A DNA stretch of 64,000 nt, taken from contig NC_056760.1 of assembly GCF_018687715.1 (NCBI RefSeq), positions 34,201,001 through 34,265,000 on the forward strand, written 5' to 3'. The notes under the pieces were generated by a model. That model was not told the origin of the DNA. It ran no database searches and saw only the letters and a list, made by a program, of their open reading frames with translations. Both the position numbers and the translations under genes were made by a program. Positions 1-12,735 of the stretch are shown here, in pieces (within the stretch, counting starts at the first letter, position 1; each line of letters opens with the position of its first letter). Source of the stretch: Carya illinoinensis. Its lineage: Eukaryota; Streptophyta; Magnoliopsida; Fagales; Juglandaceae.

Positions 1-1559
1 TATTATATATATATATGGGGGGCAGGGCAGGGGTTGAGCCCATCTCGCTCCCGTCTCCAGATGCGAACGAGGGCACCCGCCCCTCACATCTGACAGATGA
101 GGGATCCGCCTCGCCCATATGGGAGCAGGGCTTATGTCTTTCCATGTAATGGATACAAACGGCCTAAGATGGGAATCGGGACAAGGGGAATTTTGCTAGG
201 TGGGGTGCAGGAAGGGCAACTACCCGGCCATATAGTCTCTTCAATCTTGAAAGAGAGTTGCGACACAAACCAAATACTTTATATTAGGTGGAGCTAATTA
301 TTTAAGAATGTGCAAATTTCACGAACTCTATTTTTAATCCATTTCACAAGAGTTGCAACCCGATTGCCAATGGCCAGTCAAATTCCACAACGAAAATGAT
401 TAATACAGAAAACAGTTTACCATTTTTTAAAAATTAATTAATCAGTCACTGAATAAAGCAATTGTAGATGGTTCGCTTAAATAAACAAAGTGCCTCACAA
501 CTGCTTTTTTTTTTTTTCACTTTTTTCTTCTTTGATTTCATAAACAAGCATGAGTTGCCTTTGCTCACCAGCAACACTTTTCCTTCACTTGCATTGCCTG
601 CAATTACCTTTGTCCTTGCAATTATCTATAATACCATTGTATGTTTCGTGAAAATCCTACAAAATAACATTAACCAATGCTATTACAAATGCGGTTAGGA
701 TACTTTTGGATAGGGACAAGTGGTATCTGAGCTTAGTAACATCATATCGCTCTTCAACAATGTGTAAAGAAGATTGTGATACTTATGCTTGGTTATGAAA
801 TATAAGATTGAGTTTTGAAAATAGAGGAAAAAAAAATTACTAGTTTTTTTTTTTAAATAATTATTATGTGAAAGTAAATAGGAAAAGTTGGAAAGTTATT
901 TGAATTTAATTTTTTAGGAGTATTTTTGTTTTAAAATTTGTAAAAATTGCATTAATTTGTGTTAAATAATGATTTGAGTATTGAATACACATTTCAAAAG
1001 CGGAATTAGAAAAATAGAGATTTAAAAATGTTTGTTTTGATTTAAAATTTTAAAAAAAAAATGAAAATTTTTGAAAAACCAAACATGCCTCATCTTGTTA
1101 CACTGGAAAGTCTGACTCTCAATAGTACCAGATATCGACGATGCATATTTAATTGACTAGTTCTTTTTAGTATATAGCAGAGGTGAATGAGCGCCATCAG
1201 CAAGATTTTTTTTATTAGTTCTTTTAAGAGTATAATATAGACCAATGAGCATATTTTCCATGAAACACTAGACACTAGCAATAACAAAGCTTGTAGCAAC
1301 ATTTGTTAGGCCTTCTTGGCTCCACCAGATGCACTTGGCACCAGTTGAGCACCTACAGCAGCAATGTCTTTTGACTCTTTGGTAGCTCTTTGGTGCCGTA
1401 TTATTTGCCAAATGCACAGATACCAAGAGCACGTATCAAATTAACGCTACCTTTTGTCAGGAACCCTAGCTGGTAGATGGACCGTCTATCAAGGATGTCC
1501 AGGTCTGAGTTCTTGACCAATGATTAATGACTTTGTTCCAATAACCCTTTTCTTGACCT
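1..1559. other. left-edge intergenic DNA
   Basis: No convincing gene is visible. The first 300 bases are relatively GC-rich and low in complexity after an AT-repeat start. Bases 800-1080 are A/T-rich. The segment 1300-1540, read on the minus strand, looks mildly coding-like (balanced composition, short open stretches), but I could not match it to a family. It lies downstream of the EIN2 stop codon and may be a gene remnant. Confidence 0.4.
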
Positions 1560-1768
1560 TTAGCCAAGAAGCCACTGGACCAGAAAGAAAAATTGCTGCT
1601 TCAATTCGTTTGTGAAAGTGACAAGTAGCCAACAACACAATTGCAATAACCAATTTCCCACCTTTCTTCTAGCCATTTTGATTAATTCTGCCGCAATTAC
1701 ACATCCAGCAATTCTTATCCTATGTATATATAACACACATGGGAATAAAATTTGCAGCACTGATACAC

Positions 1769-1812
<44 letters not shown>

Positions 1813-1914
1813 CAAACAACTGAGGACAACTGATCCAGACCATGAGCTGCTGTCCAAAATCAAGCAGCCCCACAATCACTGAACCACTAGAAGCCAACGA
1901 CCAAGGACAAAAAT
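1560..1914 (-). other. probable EIN2 3' UTR region
   Basis: This is the sequence immediately downstream of the EIN2 stop codon on the minus strand. It contains a (CT)n tract in the transcript sense (1772-1809) and no other coding signal. The polyadenylation site cannot be fixed from sequence alone. Confidence 0.45.
1772..1809. repeat. (GA)n microsatellite
   Basis: Uninterrupted GA dinucleotide run of about 38 bases in the presumed 3' UTR of EIN2. It is a likely length-variable marker. Confidence 0.9.
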
Positions 1915-4900
1915 CTATGAGCTATATGGAGCAGATGTCAGAACTTTGCGTGGCCCAGAACTGTCGTGAGCACCAACAGGTTTGTTGGATAATCGACGCT
2001 TGTAGCGTTTGAGGACAGATGCCAGATTTTCTTTTCCTTTGGGGAAAGCCACATCACCAGCCGCAGTTCCTGTTCTGCCCTTTCGGCAAGAAATTGCAAT
2101 CTCTACATCCTTGATCATATCTAGGAGCATCCCTGCAGTGGTACATTTCCCCCTGCCTGGTTTTGAAGCAGGGGGCAGCATTCCATTTGAAACGGGTGGG
2201 CTTGTCTTCTGTGGGAATGCCACAGGGATTTGAAGGCAGAAGCACGGGACCATTGGAGAACGAGGTTTCGTAAATGCAAGATCTATGATCCCCTATTTGT
2301 AAAAACATGTCATTGTCAAGATTAACAAGTAAAGAAAATTTTTTTAAAAAAATCACTAAACATTTCAAGATCATTTTGTGAGTTTTAGTAGGGCACTGTA
2401 TGCTTCTTGTACTCACTGATTGAAACAATGGGTGGAAAACCCCCTATGACAGATGAATTTAACGAGATATCCCTAAAAGTGCAGCAGGTATTCATCAAGC
2501 AGGGATACCGGATAGAGCCATGAATGGTGAAACCTACCCAAACCCAACTAAAGTTAAGCAGCAAAAATATGTTTACTGCTTGGTGGAAAAAAGGGCTAAC
2601 AAGATGCTGATCATAGTGCAGAGATTGTGATTACCACAAACATGCGATGCTAAACGTGTAGTAACAGCATAAACTAGCACATAAATATTTACCTGAAGAC
2701 GGTTGAGTACATAAGTATATTTCCCCCACAGCTCTGGCCGGCTTTCCATGAGTGATAGGTCAAGAATCCGGTGGATGCACCACACCCCAAAGCTTACTAT
2801 CAAATCTGATTTCCAAACACAGCCCTCCCCACAATGAGGAACAGAAGAAATCAAAAAGTTGTTGAAGCTCGCCTCATTAGTCCTCATTGCAGAACCAGAC
2901 TTTCTCTCAGAAGACAAATACTGAGGCTCACCCCTATGAATTACCCGATTTATCTCTCTAGTTTCAGCTTCATATAAAAATCTCTCCCTAGCAGCCACAC
3001 GGTCTATTAGATCCTCATCAGCCCCATCATTTTGACCAAACAGCCAATCAGACCCTTCCAATTTCAGTAGCTTTACAATGCAATGTCTGAAACCCTGGAG
3101 AAGTTTGACCTCGGAATCCACAATAGAAGTAGCTTCTTGAGTTATTGAACCTAGCCTACCTCCAAGTCCTTCACTCCCAACAGTATGAATTTTGTCAGCT
3201 ACGCCAAACTGTTCGTAAGGTTGTCTAGACCAGAGGGATCCAGTATCTATACTAGGATTCAACTGTGAGGTAAAACCATCTCTGTAAACTTTTGATGGAG
3301 AGAGTTCATCAAATGCCAAAGGATGTCCTGCCCTTGATCCTGAATTGGGATAACCAGTTCTGCCAACAGAGGATCCATATCCAATGGGACTGTCCCATTG
3401 AGTACTCTTATCAGGTACATACAAATCCCGAGGTGGGACGGAGAATCCAGACATGTCTGGCAAGCTATGGTACTTCTTCGTGTTGGCTGAACTTGCCACA
3501 CTCTCGGCCACTCCAGAAGAACGAGGATCATAATATGGTCTTTCTGAATGCAATGGACTTTCTCTGGATATTGCCAGGTTCTGGTAACCAGAAGCCTGAT
3601 CAGAGCTTAACCCATTTTGCATATTTTGCCCCAATGCATATGTAATTGAGTCTCTGTAGTTAGAAATACCCAAGGATGCCCCCTCCATCTGATTATTTGG
3701 GTGATCAGAGTTTCTGTCTTTAGCCATTCGATAGGATGCAATCTGATAACCATGTATTGTAGCAGGCTGATTATCCAAGCTTTCAAAAGATGGTATACTG
3801 CGCACACTAGAATAGCGTCTCTCGCCAAAGGCAACATTGCGGCTTGAATTCTGCACATATGCATCCAACAATTGCATGTGGTTGGACCTTAACGAGGAAG
3901 TTCCCCTTTGAACCCCATATGATGGCTCTAAACTCCTTTGGATGTTCTGCTGCTTGGGAGACCCATATAAGCTTGAGTTAATTAGATTATCAGATACCCT
4001 GCCTCCCACAGATGGGAAGCATCCAGAAAACTCCCTTGCAGTGGTATCCACTTTTAGAGATGAAGAGGCAGACTTAGAATCTACTCCCAGCAACACATCC
4101 AGTTTCTTAGACTTTGCTTCTTGAGTAGCCTGGCCATGGAAATCATACAGCTGTCCCCAAAACTCGTCAAGAACTGCCGCTAGTTGACGCCTTGCAGCAC
4201 GCCCCAATCCTGCTAATCTTGAAAGACTTCCAGCACCACTCCCACCTTCATCACCTTTCCCACTAAGACTTCTAAAAGATCCCGGACCCTCGGATGTCAA
4301 AGATGGGGTGCCCCCAGAAACCCCTTTATATGCCTCAGGCTCCCAGGAGTCTCCCTCATCATCATCTTTTTCAGTTTGTAGCTCTCCCTCAACACCCAGA
4401 GTCTTCTCCAGAGGGTCCATTGATTCAATTTTGGCAGTCCCATCATCCAGCAACTTAATATCAGAAACCTCATCAGAAACAGTTGAAACTGGGACTGACT
4501 CTACCATGGCTGGTGATTCCTCCAGAGCAAATATGGGGGAGCTAGAAAGTATTGCACTAGAGCGATTTTCCTCCACATTAGTCAAAAGAAGCTCTTGATC
4601 AGGCTCCATAATGGTTTCAGGCAAATCAAGATCAAAATTAGCAACTGGCATATCTGAATGACTCTTCCCATGTGCTGACAACAGTTCTTGCTTCAGAAGA
4701 GGAGCCTCTCCATGATATCCAGTTTCGGTTAAATCAGTTTCCTCTCTGTCTGTGGACAAATCAAGTATAGCCTCCGGTGTAACCCAGTTGGAGATCTGAG
4801 CGTCTAATCTTGCATTTGCAGACTTTAATGGAGTGGCTAATAGCCAGAGCATCAAACAAAGGGATGCAAAAGCAGTGACAAGAAAAAGTAAATAAGTAAA

Positions 4901-7900
4901 AGATAAACTACCCCCCATGTTCCACCTCAAATTAACTGCCCAGTCACTATTCCCCAATATCATTTCTACCATAAACATGACCTTCAATCCTAGCATCCCA
5001 ATAAATGTGATGATTGCTAGAAACTCAACAAAATGAGAAATTTTGTAGACACCCATTATCGGTCTTGATGCAGCAACACGGAACAGGGGGATCACAGAAG
5101 ATGGAAGCAGTAGAGCTACCATCACCTGAGTGAATATAAGCAATTGATACATCCCTTCAGCTCCTGAACTCCAAACACAGTAAAGGGCTGGAACAACAGC
5201 AATAAGTCTGATTGTGGCACAATGAAGCCAACCAGGAATGTCTAGCCTTAAGAAATCATGCAAAACTACTTGCCCACATTGACTCCAGGTAAATGATGTG
5301 ATCAGATTAGAGAAAAACAGAACCAATAGATAGGCAGCGGGAGCCAGAGGACTTGCAAAAACCTGCATTAAAAATATACAGAAATTTATCTGATCAGTAT
5401 CTATCGAGATACTGAACACTATCATAGTTGGCAGTCAGCAAGAATAGAAAATATAGGAAAAAATTAAACCTGTTCCATTAGTGACATTGCGTCCTGAAAA
5501 GTGAGCAAGACGTCACTGTCTAACACATTTGCTGCTGAGACCATCAGCACATAATTCACCAGATAAATACAACTGAAGATGCTGAAGATGGCAACAAAAT
5601 GCTTATGACACAAGGCATCCTTGGAAATGTTTGGCGATGACATAGGTTGCTGCAAAAATATTATGACAGATAGCAAATATCAGAATTTACTTTGACAAGC
5701 ACATGTCTGAAACAACGTATTTCAACACCATTCTACCCAGGTCATGAAGTACTCTTTTAAGAATCTAAGAAAAGTTTTTTGCAAGTCAAAAAAAAATTAA
5801 GCGGGAGAAAGAGAGCATAGTTCAAGTGTTTAATGCACTATGACAGAGAACATGCCACAGTGTAGATCTTTTTGTTTAGGCTATCACATGAACAAATGAC
5901 CAAAGAAAATCAACAAGCATGAAATAAATGGAAAGTAAACCAAGAAAACAAGATGTAACAATTAAGAAAGGCATTTATGCTACAATAAGTGCAAAGGACC
6001 ATAAAATAGAGCAGCCAATGCACAAGAAGAAACCACACCAATGACTTATTTAAAATTGCTAATTTGTAGACGTAGAAGAACCAATAGTGTCATATAACAT
6101 GTATTCAACATTGATAAAATCTCTAACATTGATACACGTTTAAAAATATTGTTACAAAAAAGGGTAAATGTATTTGTCCCTCTATTAGAGGTGTTCCAAA
6201 AATGTCAGTGATCGAGTAAATAGCTCTACGAACGAATAGATTGGAGGATCAAAATGGAAAGTCAATTATAGATTCGAATTTTGGGGAGTGTTGGAACATA
6301 TGGGGTGGGTTTGTGGAAACATGTTCGAAAAAGGTGGGAGACTTTCCTGAGCCATGCACAATATTGAAGTAGGTGATGGTGCTCAAGTCAAATTTTTGCA
6401 CAACAAATGATGTGGTGAACAAAGCCTCAAATAAAGATTCCCTGACGTTTTTGACCTTGTCTAGGCGAAGGATGCTTCAATAGCTGATTTCTTGTTCTTC
6501 TCTCATGGCTCCCCTCAATAGAATGTAGGTTTCATTAGAATCGCACAAGATTGAGAGTTGGAGGTTATCACTGAGTTCTTTGCCTTAATATATTCCGCCA
6601 AGGTGACTGAGGACACCATAGATAAGATCAGCTGGAGCCCCTCCAAGAAAGGTAGATTCACAATTAGATCATCTACCAAATTCTAACTAGCCAAGGCATG
6701 ACACCTTTTCCATGGAGGAATATATGGAAGACAAAAGCCCCTCTAAAAGCAGCTTTTTTTGTTTGGACATCCTCTCTAGACAAGATTCTTACTAAGACAA
6801 TCTGAGGAAATGTCAAGTAATGACATTGGACTAGTGCTACATGTGTAAGAAGAATAGAGAATCAATAGATCACCTGCTTCTACATTGTGAGGTGGGGTCC
6901 TGCCTTGTAGACTGGTGGACTTTCAAGCAAGCTGGAGAGGAATCCAAGGCAATCCTCAAGTGGCAACAATATGGAAGATGGCCCCTATATGTATATGTAT
7001 GTGTTCGTGCATTTGGCAAGAGTGAAATGATAGAAGCTTCGAGGATTGCGAGAGGACAATGAATTAGCTTAAAGTTCTATTCTTTAAAACCTTGTTCTTA
7101 TGGGCGGGGTCCTTGATTATAATGGTCTAAATTTCCTTGATTTTCTACTTTCGATTGTAAACCCTAGTTAGGTACTGTCTCGTGTATACTTCCTGTGTAC
7201 TTGAGCTGTGCTTCCTGTTGTTATGAATAAAATTCTTGATTACCTATCAAAAAAAATATTCTATCTAAAAGTGGTGTCCATAAAAGTTTTATGTCCAAAT
7301 ACACAAGGAGAATGGTTGCGATGAAAGAAGCTTATACACCACCCTCCATAATCTTTAGCCATTTAAATGTGTTTCAAGAAATTCTTTCAAGAAGAAGATC
7401 CAGTGCCACGCCAACATTCTGCAGGCATGGATTATGCAGAGGCACCAGCATTACTAACAACAGACCTGTAAAAGCTAAGGATTGTGAAATGTGGCAGAAA
7501 ATGATTCCACCTGCAGAAAATTTAACATATACAGAGATCAACTCCCACAGCTTTAACCATTAGATTCTTACACTTCAGCATTTATTTCGGAGGCTTCACA
7601 TTCCATTGAACTCACTATATTAATAGATCAAATCTTTTACAGGTCAAATTCAAAAATAGAAAGAAAGCACCAAACTAAAGTGCACATGCCTGCACGCGAA
7701 CAACTCCAAGAATACCATTATTGACACTAGTAAAACTTTATAGAGAAATGCCGAAACTCAAGATTCTATGTTGATGCAGAGCAGCAACAAGGAATCCCTC
7801 ATAAGAATTATTGCAACACAGTTTACAAAAACAAACATTGTGAGTTTTCAACATCAGCCACAATGATAGTGCATTTTAAAGGAAATCTATAATTCCAGAT

Positions 7901-9630
7901 TCATTCAAGTACCTTTCAGAGACTAGAACAAAAATAAATAGGTGCAGACAAAGTACATAGTTACAGGCAGATATCGGGGATGGAAGACAAAGGTACCTGT
8001 ACAATAGAAGAATGGAGAAAAAAGTTATGAGGCATGATGTTTGCCCCAAGAAGACTCATCAATGCAAATGCACTCTCCCCACATAACTTTGTTAGTGTCA
8101 AATTCATGGACAGTGAGACTTCTGCTTGACTGATGAGTACTCCAAGGACAACAGAAAGCAAAATGAAGCCGGATAGACATATACATAGGAACTTTGCCTT
8201 GCTGTGTTCCTGCAAAGTTAATTAACAGCATTACAATAAAAATGAAAAATTAGACTTCCAAAAAGAACGCACATGAGCGCACTTACCATGAGGATGGTAA
8301 AAAGTGGAAATAAAACAGCACTGATAGCAGTCAAAAAGACACAAGAGAACAAGTCCCAGCCAAAAAGAAGATTAAGTCCATGTGCAAGGCCCAAGATCTA
8401 GTAAAATCAATGTAATAAAACGTTAGGGATAAAACAAAAGTGGTATTAAATGATGAAAATTATAGATTAAAGTTCATATCCAGTTCCATCATAACTTTAA
8501 AGAGCAAACATAAAAATACTTTTTTCAAAATGAACAGCTAGAAAGGATGAACAGTATTGTGATGGTGAATGAGAAATTACCATGGTAAGATCCAATGCAA
8601 TCACAGAAAGCTCTGTTTGGACTCCCAAGAAGAAGCATGTGAACTTATCGTACTCATCCCAGTAAATCTTTGCCATAAAATTTTGGAAAGAAAAAAAAAT
8701 TAGAAATTTACAACCATACTCGCATAGTTTTTTTCTTTTTTTTTTTTTTTAAGTACAATACTTGCATAGTTAGCAGCAATTGTGAGCATTTTTTGTGATT
8801 ATGTGCCTTGACAGAAGAGTGGAACAAGCAGGGGAATCAATGGTCAACCACTTCATTGGATAATCAACTAGATCACCATAACTAAGTGAAATAAAATGTA
8901 ATGACCTAAGGAAGGCCCAAGCCAAATCTGGAACCATACTACAAAAACTAGTCAAACTGCACAATTGGAGCCCCTTGTAATCATTATAAAGGGCAAAAAC
9001 TTCTCCCTCCCAAGGAATGGGGTACTCACTCATATGGGGATATCACATAAATATACAAATAATAAGGCAGCCGCATGCATACGCAGCTAACTAACAATCT
9101 CCCTAGGGACCTAGAGAAATCAAATAGAGGTTATAACATCAGTACTCAACCTTCTTCACATTGCTATTAATGAATCATATTGACCATAGCAAAACAGACA
9201 AAAGAGATTCATACTAAAATACACCAGTTATTCTCATTTAAATTTCCATTTTGCGGGGTGAAAGGGCAAAAGGTGACACAATGAACCAGAAATTGACAGT
9301 ACTTCACAACAAAGAGAAATATAACAACAATTCCCTGCCAAATTAAGACCCTAAAGATAAAGAAACAAATACCCGAGCAAGATCTCTTCCGGTGACCAAG
9401 CCAATCCGAGCTGATAGGTATTGACAGAAAATAGCAGAGAGATTAAAAACAAGCATCAATGCTACCAAATCGAACTCAAAATGGGCGCCACCTTCAATAG
9501 TTGCTGCCCACTTTCCAGGGTCAACATATCCAATTGAAATCAGAAGCATAGGTGCAACTGCAGGAAGTAGTTGATTAAGACTACCCAGAATTTTGTTAGA
9601 AGTAGAACTCCCAGATTCCATGTTATTCAT
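1915..9630 (-). CDS. EIN2: ETHYLENE INSENSITIVE 2, seven coding exons, intact
   Basis: Coding exons on the minus strand, in transcript order: 9630-9373, 8667-8581, 8397-8287, 8209-7997, 5649-5470, 5362-2693, 2292-1915. All junctions are GT-AG and phase 0; together they encode 1298 residues (Arabidopsis EIN2 has 1294). The N-terminal NRAMP-like multi-pass domain shows the DPGK motif at 37-40 and GANIMPHN at 207-214. The long hydrophilic part, largely exon 6, contains GPGSFRSL with Ser645/Phe646, aligning with the Arabidopsis CTR1 phosphorylation and cleavage site. The C-terminus carries a nuclear localisation motif, LKRYKRRL, near 1267-1274. In the known pathway EIN2 sits in the ER membrane with the ethylene receptors; its released C-terminus activates EIN3/EIL signalling. 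I chose the first ATG (9630) after an in-frame upstream stop; a second ATG three codons on is possible. Intron 4 (5650-7996) holds LINE debris. No frameshift or stop was found. Confidence 0.96.
6280..7257 (+). mobile_element. decayed 5'-truncated LINE in EIN2 intron 4
   Basis: Plus-strand reading frames, interrupted by stops and frameshifts, resemble the C-terminal third of a plant L1-type ORF2. A stretch at 6290-6700 matches the connecting region, and a zf-RVT-like segment follows (about 6720-7060, with Cys-x2-Cys-like residues and a DHLLLHC motif). The insertion ends at 7243-7257 in the tail ACCTATC plus poly(A). It is antisense to EIN2. The 5' boundary is approximate, and no clear target duplication could be fixed. 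Confidence 0.75.
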
Positions 9631-9875
9631 CGGTACTTCAAACAAAACAGAGGTACCAGTCCACTACAATATTTAAATAGCGCTTCTGAGCAACAGAAGG
9701 GACCTCCAGTTGAGTGTAAACTTATAAATCACATGGCTTCCAACCTTGTTTGCAAGAGGGAACGTACAACGTTCAAAATTCAATTACTGAGACATTGCAA
9801 TTTCTGGGATCAACAATGCTTAACCACAGTTAACCTCAAGTCTAATCCAACATATCCAAAGAACTTCAAGAAAAG

Positions 9876-9911
9876 GTTATAGCATTCCTTATCAAAAAAA
9901 TGTTATAGCAT
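9876..9911 (+). mobile_element. minimal LINE-tail insertion with 10-bp duplication
   Basis: The sequence GTTATAGCAT occurs at 9876-9885 and again at 9902-9911. Between them lie 16 bases reading TCCTTATC followed by A7 and a T. The inserted piece matches the 3' tail style of the LINE in EIN2 intron 4 (ACCTATC plus poly(A)). It looks like an extremely 5'-truncated target-primed reverse transcription event. Confidence 0.6.
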
Positions 9912-10571
9912 CCAATGATGACCTAGATGAGTTTGAGTCTTTCAGGCCCTATAATACAACTCACTTGAGTCAAACAAAATAGCTTAAAAGTGCAGCTGCG
10001 ATGATAATAAATTTCCAATACTTGCCGCAGTCTTTAGATACCAAAATGATGCTTTTAACAAAATCCACTTGGATGCCAACCAAGACAATCTCAACACCCA
10101 ACTGACTTCCACAGGGCAAACTCTGTCAAATGGAATCGCCTTTCTTCATGAACCTTGATTAGGTCTAATCCTGATTCAATAAATCAAATCAGTTTACTAC
10201 CAAAAAGATGAGAAAAAGCCCAATTCGAATGAAATGTAAAAGAACTTTTGACAATACTTTTGAAGAAACGACTTATTATATGAGCACAATCTGTGACTGA
10301 AATCACAACCAAAACAAAATGAAAATGCTAACATAAAAACCATGCACAATCAAGTTATAAAACTAGGCTTTTCTTTTATAAGTTCAAAAAAAGATGTGCT
10401 GTTTTATATGAGAACAATAGCTTGTGCTATTGAAAAGAAAAATTGAAAGCACTTACAATTTAAAACAACGTGAAGTCACAGCAACAAAAATTCTCGATAA
10501 TTAAATGTAGAAAATCACAGAGAAGAACCTTATTCCACACACTATTGCCACTAACTCCGTATGGTTTGACT

Positions 10572-10632
10572 AATAAAATTCTGAGGTATTATTCCTTCCT
10601 TACCGATCAAAAAAAAATAAAATTCTGAGGTA
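10572..10632 (+). mobile_element. minimal LINE-tail insertion with 17-bp duplication
   Basis: AATAAAATTCTGAGGTA occurs at 10572-10588 and exactly again at 10616-10632. The 27 bases between them end in CCTTACCGATC plus A7. A perfect 17-bp target duplication flanking a poly(A)-ended tail is the hallmark of target-primed reverse transcription. Only the last couple of dozen bases of the element were copied. Confidence 0.75.
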
Positions 10633-11659
10633 CTGTCCCTTAAAAAACCAAAACTAAAACAACAAAACTTGTTGTGGTTCTGACTATGAAATGCCAGTCT
10701 TCTATAATCTCTTTATTAGAGAAAGCTCAAAGGGTTAATGGGTGAGCTTTAGTTTACTTCTCAACCTCTTTGATCGAAAGGCGGGTGGGGTAACCCCCTG
10801 CGTGAGATTCGATTCACAATGGTGCACCGACACATAGGCCCAACATAAGTAAATTCCAAAAAGGGAAATTGCAAATCAAAATGGTCTATACAACGATCCC
10901 GCAATTCCTCTTTGTATGCTCCAAATTTTTTCGGAGTTCCCAATTTCATTGGTAGGAAGACATCATGCTCAATTATATATCAGCACAACACAGATGAGAA
11001 TACCAAAATGAAGGGCCGAAGTAAATTTAAATACACAGCACAAAACAAATCAAATCCAAATTAGTGTGTATAGTTACCGGAAAAATACTCACTCGGTTCT
11101 AAATAACAAGAAGGAAAATGAGTATTGCTTTAACTATAGCCACCACAACAAGAATATTAAGCAGATGAAATCAAAGAAGAAGAATCTATTACAACCCCAT
11201 TAAAATTCAAACAACAAACATCAACAAAATGCAAAGGCCCAGCTCAAAACCCATATCAGATCTTCATAAAGCAACACTAAAACAAGAGCAACAACAAAAA
11301 CAACCGAAAAGAGACTAAAAAGCAGAGGCGTCGAAAACAAACAAAAAATCCGAAGCCCAACGCCCTAGAAAAAAAAATTAATCAGAAACGGCCGCCATGG
11401 ATCTGTGGCAAGCAGAAAATGAGTGTCAAAGCAACCAGCTTGCACGAATACCGAGGTTGATGATGATGTATAAATAGATATGCAGTTGGGTCTCAATCAG
11501 AACCAAACAGATGGCCGTATGGTTAGGGTTTTTGGGAAAATGGTTTTACCTTCTTCTTCTCCTGTGCGTGCGTGCTCTCGCTTTTCCTTACTCTGCCAAT
11601 CCCTATCTGATCTAGTCCTACAAGTAGATCTCAGACGCTCTTATACGACCCCACGGTTT

Positions 11660-11995
11660 GGTTATTTTATTCATATATTTTGCATACAAAGAGAGAGAAG
11701 CTCAACTCTCTGGGGGAGTGACTTCGAGAGAGAGAGAGAAGAAAAAATGGGTGGGCTTTCAAGGCCAACTTGAAGAGAGCGAAAGCAGAAAGAGAGAGGG
11801 TGTGTGTATGAGGTGGGCAAAAGTTTCAACAAAATATAGTAAAAGCTAGAAAGCTCCAAAAGACAGTTAACGTTTCCTCTACTTTTTTTTTCATTTATAG
11901 CTGAGTTACTTTTTTTCTTTCCTTTATTTCCTCCTCCTCCTCCTCCTCTTTTCCTTCTTCTCTCTCTCTAACAATCTCTCTCTTTGCTGAGTTAA
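11660..11995. promoter_or_regulatory. GA/CT-rich tracts upstream of EIN2
   Basis: Several GA runs (about 11690-11745 and 11770-11795) and CT/TCC runs (about 11930-11985) lie just upstream of the presumed EIN2 transcription start. Plant promoters and leaders often carry such tracts. No TATA box could be assigned, so the regulatory role is inferred from position only. Confidence 0.35.
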
Positions 11996-12479
11996 AGATG
12001 ATGGCAGTTCAGAAGCGCTCGTGTATTCTGTGCTCGTTTTGCCAGATGAACTTAGAAAGATGTAATCGCCTGCCACTTGTACGGTTACAAAAATCCATGT
12101 TCCCAAGGTTTTTTTATTTTCTTTATGATCTCCACCAAAATAATGTCACATCCTCGCTTCTCAATTCTATTTACTTCCATTCACTTTTTACAAATAAAAA
12201 CAAAACATTTTGATGAATGGAAATGAATTTAATTTTTTATAAATAATAATGAGTTTAAATTCTTAAATAAATTTTATGAAATTTTGTTAGATACAAGTAA
12301 ATTTGTATACTAATATTTATGCACTGATAATTTTTTATTTAAAAAATAAATAAAAAAATTTTGAGAGAAGAAGAAAATCTCTTATTTTATAAAAATTATT
12401 TTTATTTTTAATTCATATTGTTTCGTTAAATATATATCTTACATATTAATATCGGTGTGCACATTGATACACGAACTCT

Positions 12480-12735
12480 ACTTGTAATAAGATTTTTTCA
12501 ATGTATTTAAATGTTAAGATAAATTTAAATATATTTATGAAAAGATGAAAAAGATTGTAGGTCCTTAATGTAAAGAGATGCTAAGTTAAAAAATATTATG
12601 AATTTTACATGTAAAGAGATTTTGAGTTAAGATGAATTCAGTTATTTGAGAATTAGGTATTTAGATATTAGACTTGACTTAAAATTAGATTAAACTAAGT
12701 TGACTTCAATTCAGTCCAAATTCCAAACATGACCT
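12480..12735 (+). repeat. dispersed MITE-like repeat, family A
   Basis: This copy shares phrases such as TTAAATGTTAAGATAAAT, a heptad-like ACATGTAAAGAGATTTTGAG stretch, ATTTAGATATTAG and a CCAAA end with the copies at 32415-32745 (same orientation) and 13815-14135 (reverse orientation). It has no coding capacity. Boundaries are approximate, and the superfamily is not assigned. Confidence 0.5.

Larger units (their letters stand above)
9631..11700 (-). other. EIN2 5' leader and probable 5' UTR intron
   Basis: EIN2 genes commonly have a noncoding first exon and a 5' UTR intron. Here the minus strand upstream of the start codon has an in-frame stop about 30 bases upstream, then AT-rich intron-like DNA to about 11.3 kb, and higher complexity near 11.4-11.6 kb where a leader exon could lie. 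Exact splice sites were not determined. Two tiny LINE-tail insertions fall in this interval. Confidence 0.4.

Noticed and set aside
1300..1540. Coding-like minus-strand stretch near the left edge
   Set aside because: Composition suggests a gene remnant, but no family could be recognised and stops interrupt it.
2009..2233. Plus-strand reading frame opposite EIN2 exon 7
   Set aside because: It is the antisense shadow of the conserved EIN2 C-terminus; it has no family match and no separate signals.
3292..4598. Several plus-strand frames within EIN2 exon 6
   Set aside because: They are complementary-strand frames of a long, unbroken coding exon and show no domains.
8770..9033. Minus-strand 87-codon frame between EIN2 exons 1 and 2
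   Set aside because: It lies in the intron; the conserved continuation of exon 1 is exon 2 at 8667, and the frame has no EIN2 similarity.
10740..10870. Possible tRNA-like or SINE sequence with GAGATTCGATTC
   Set aside because: A B-box-like motif is present but no matching A box at the right distance, so I do not call it.
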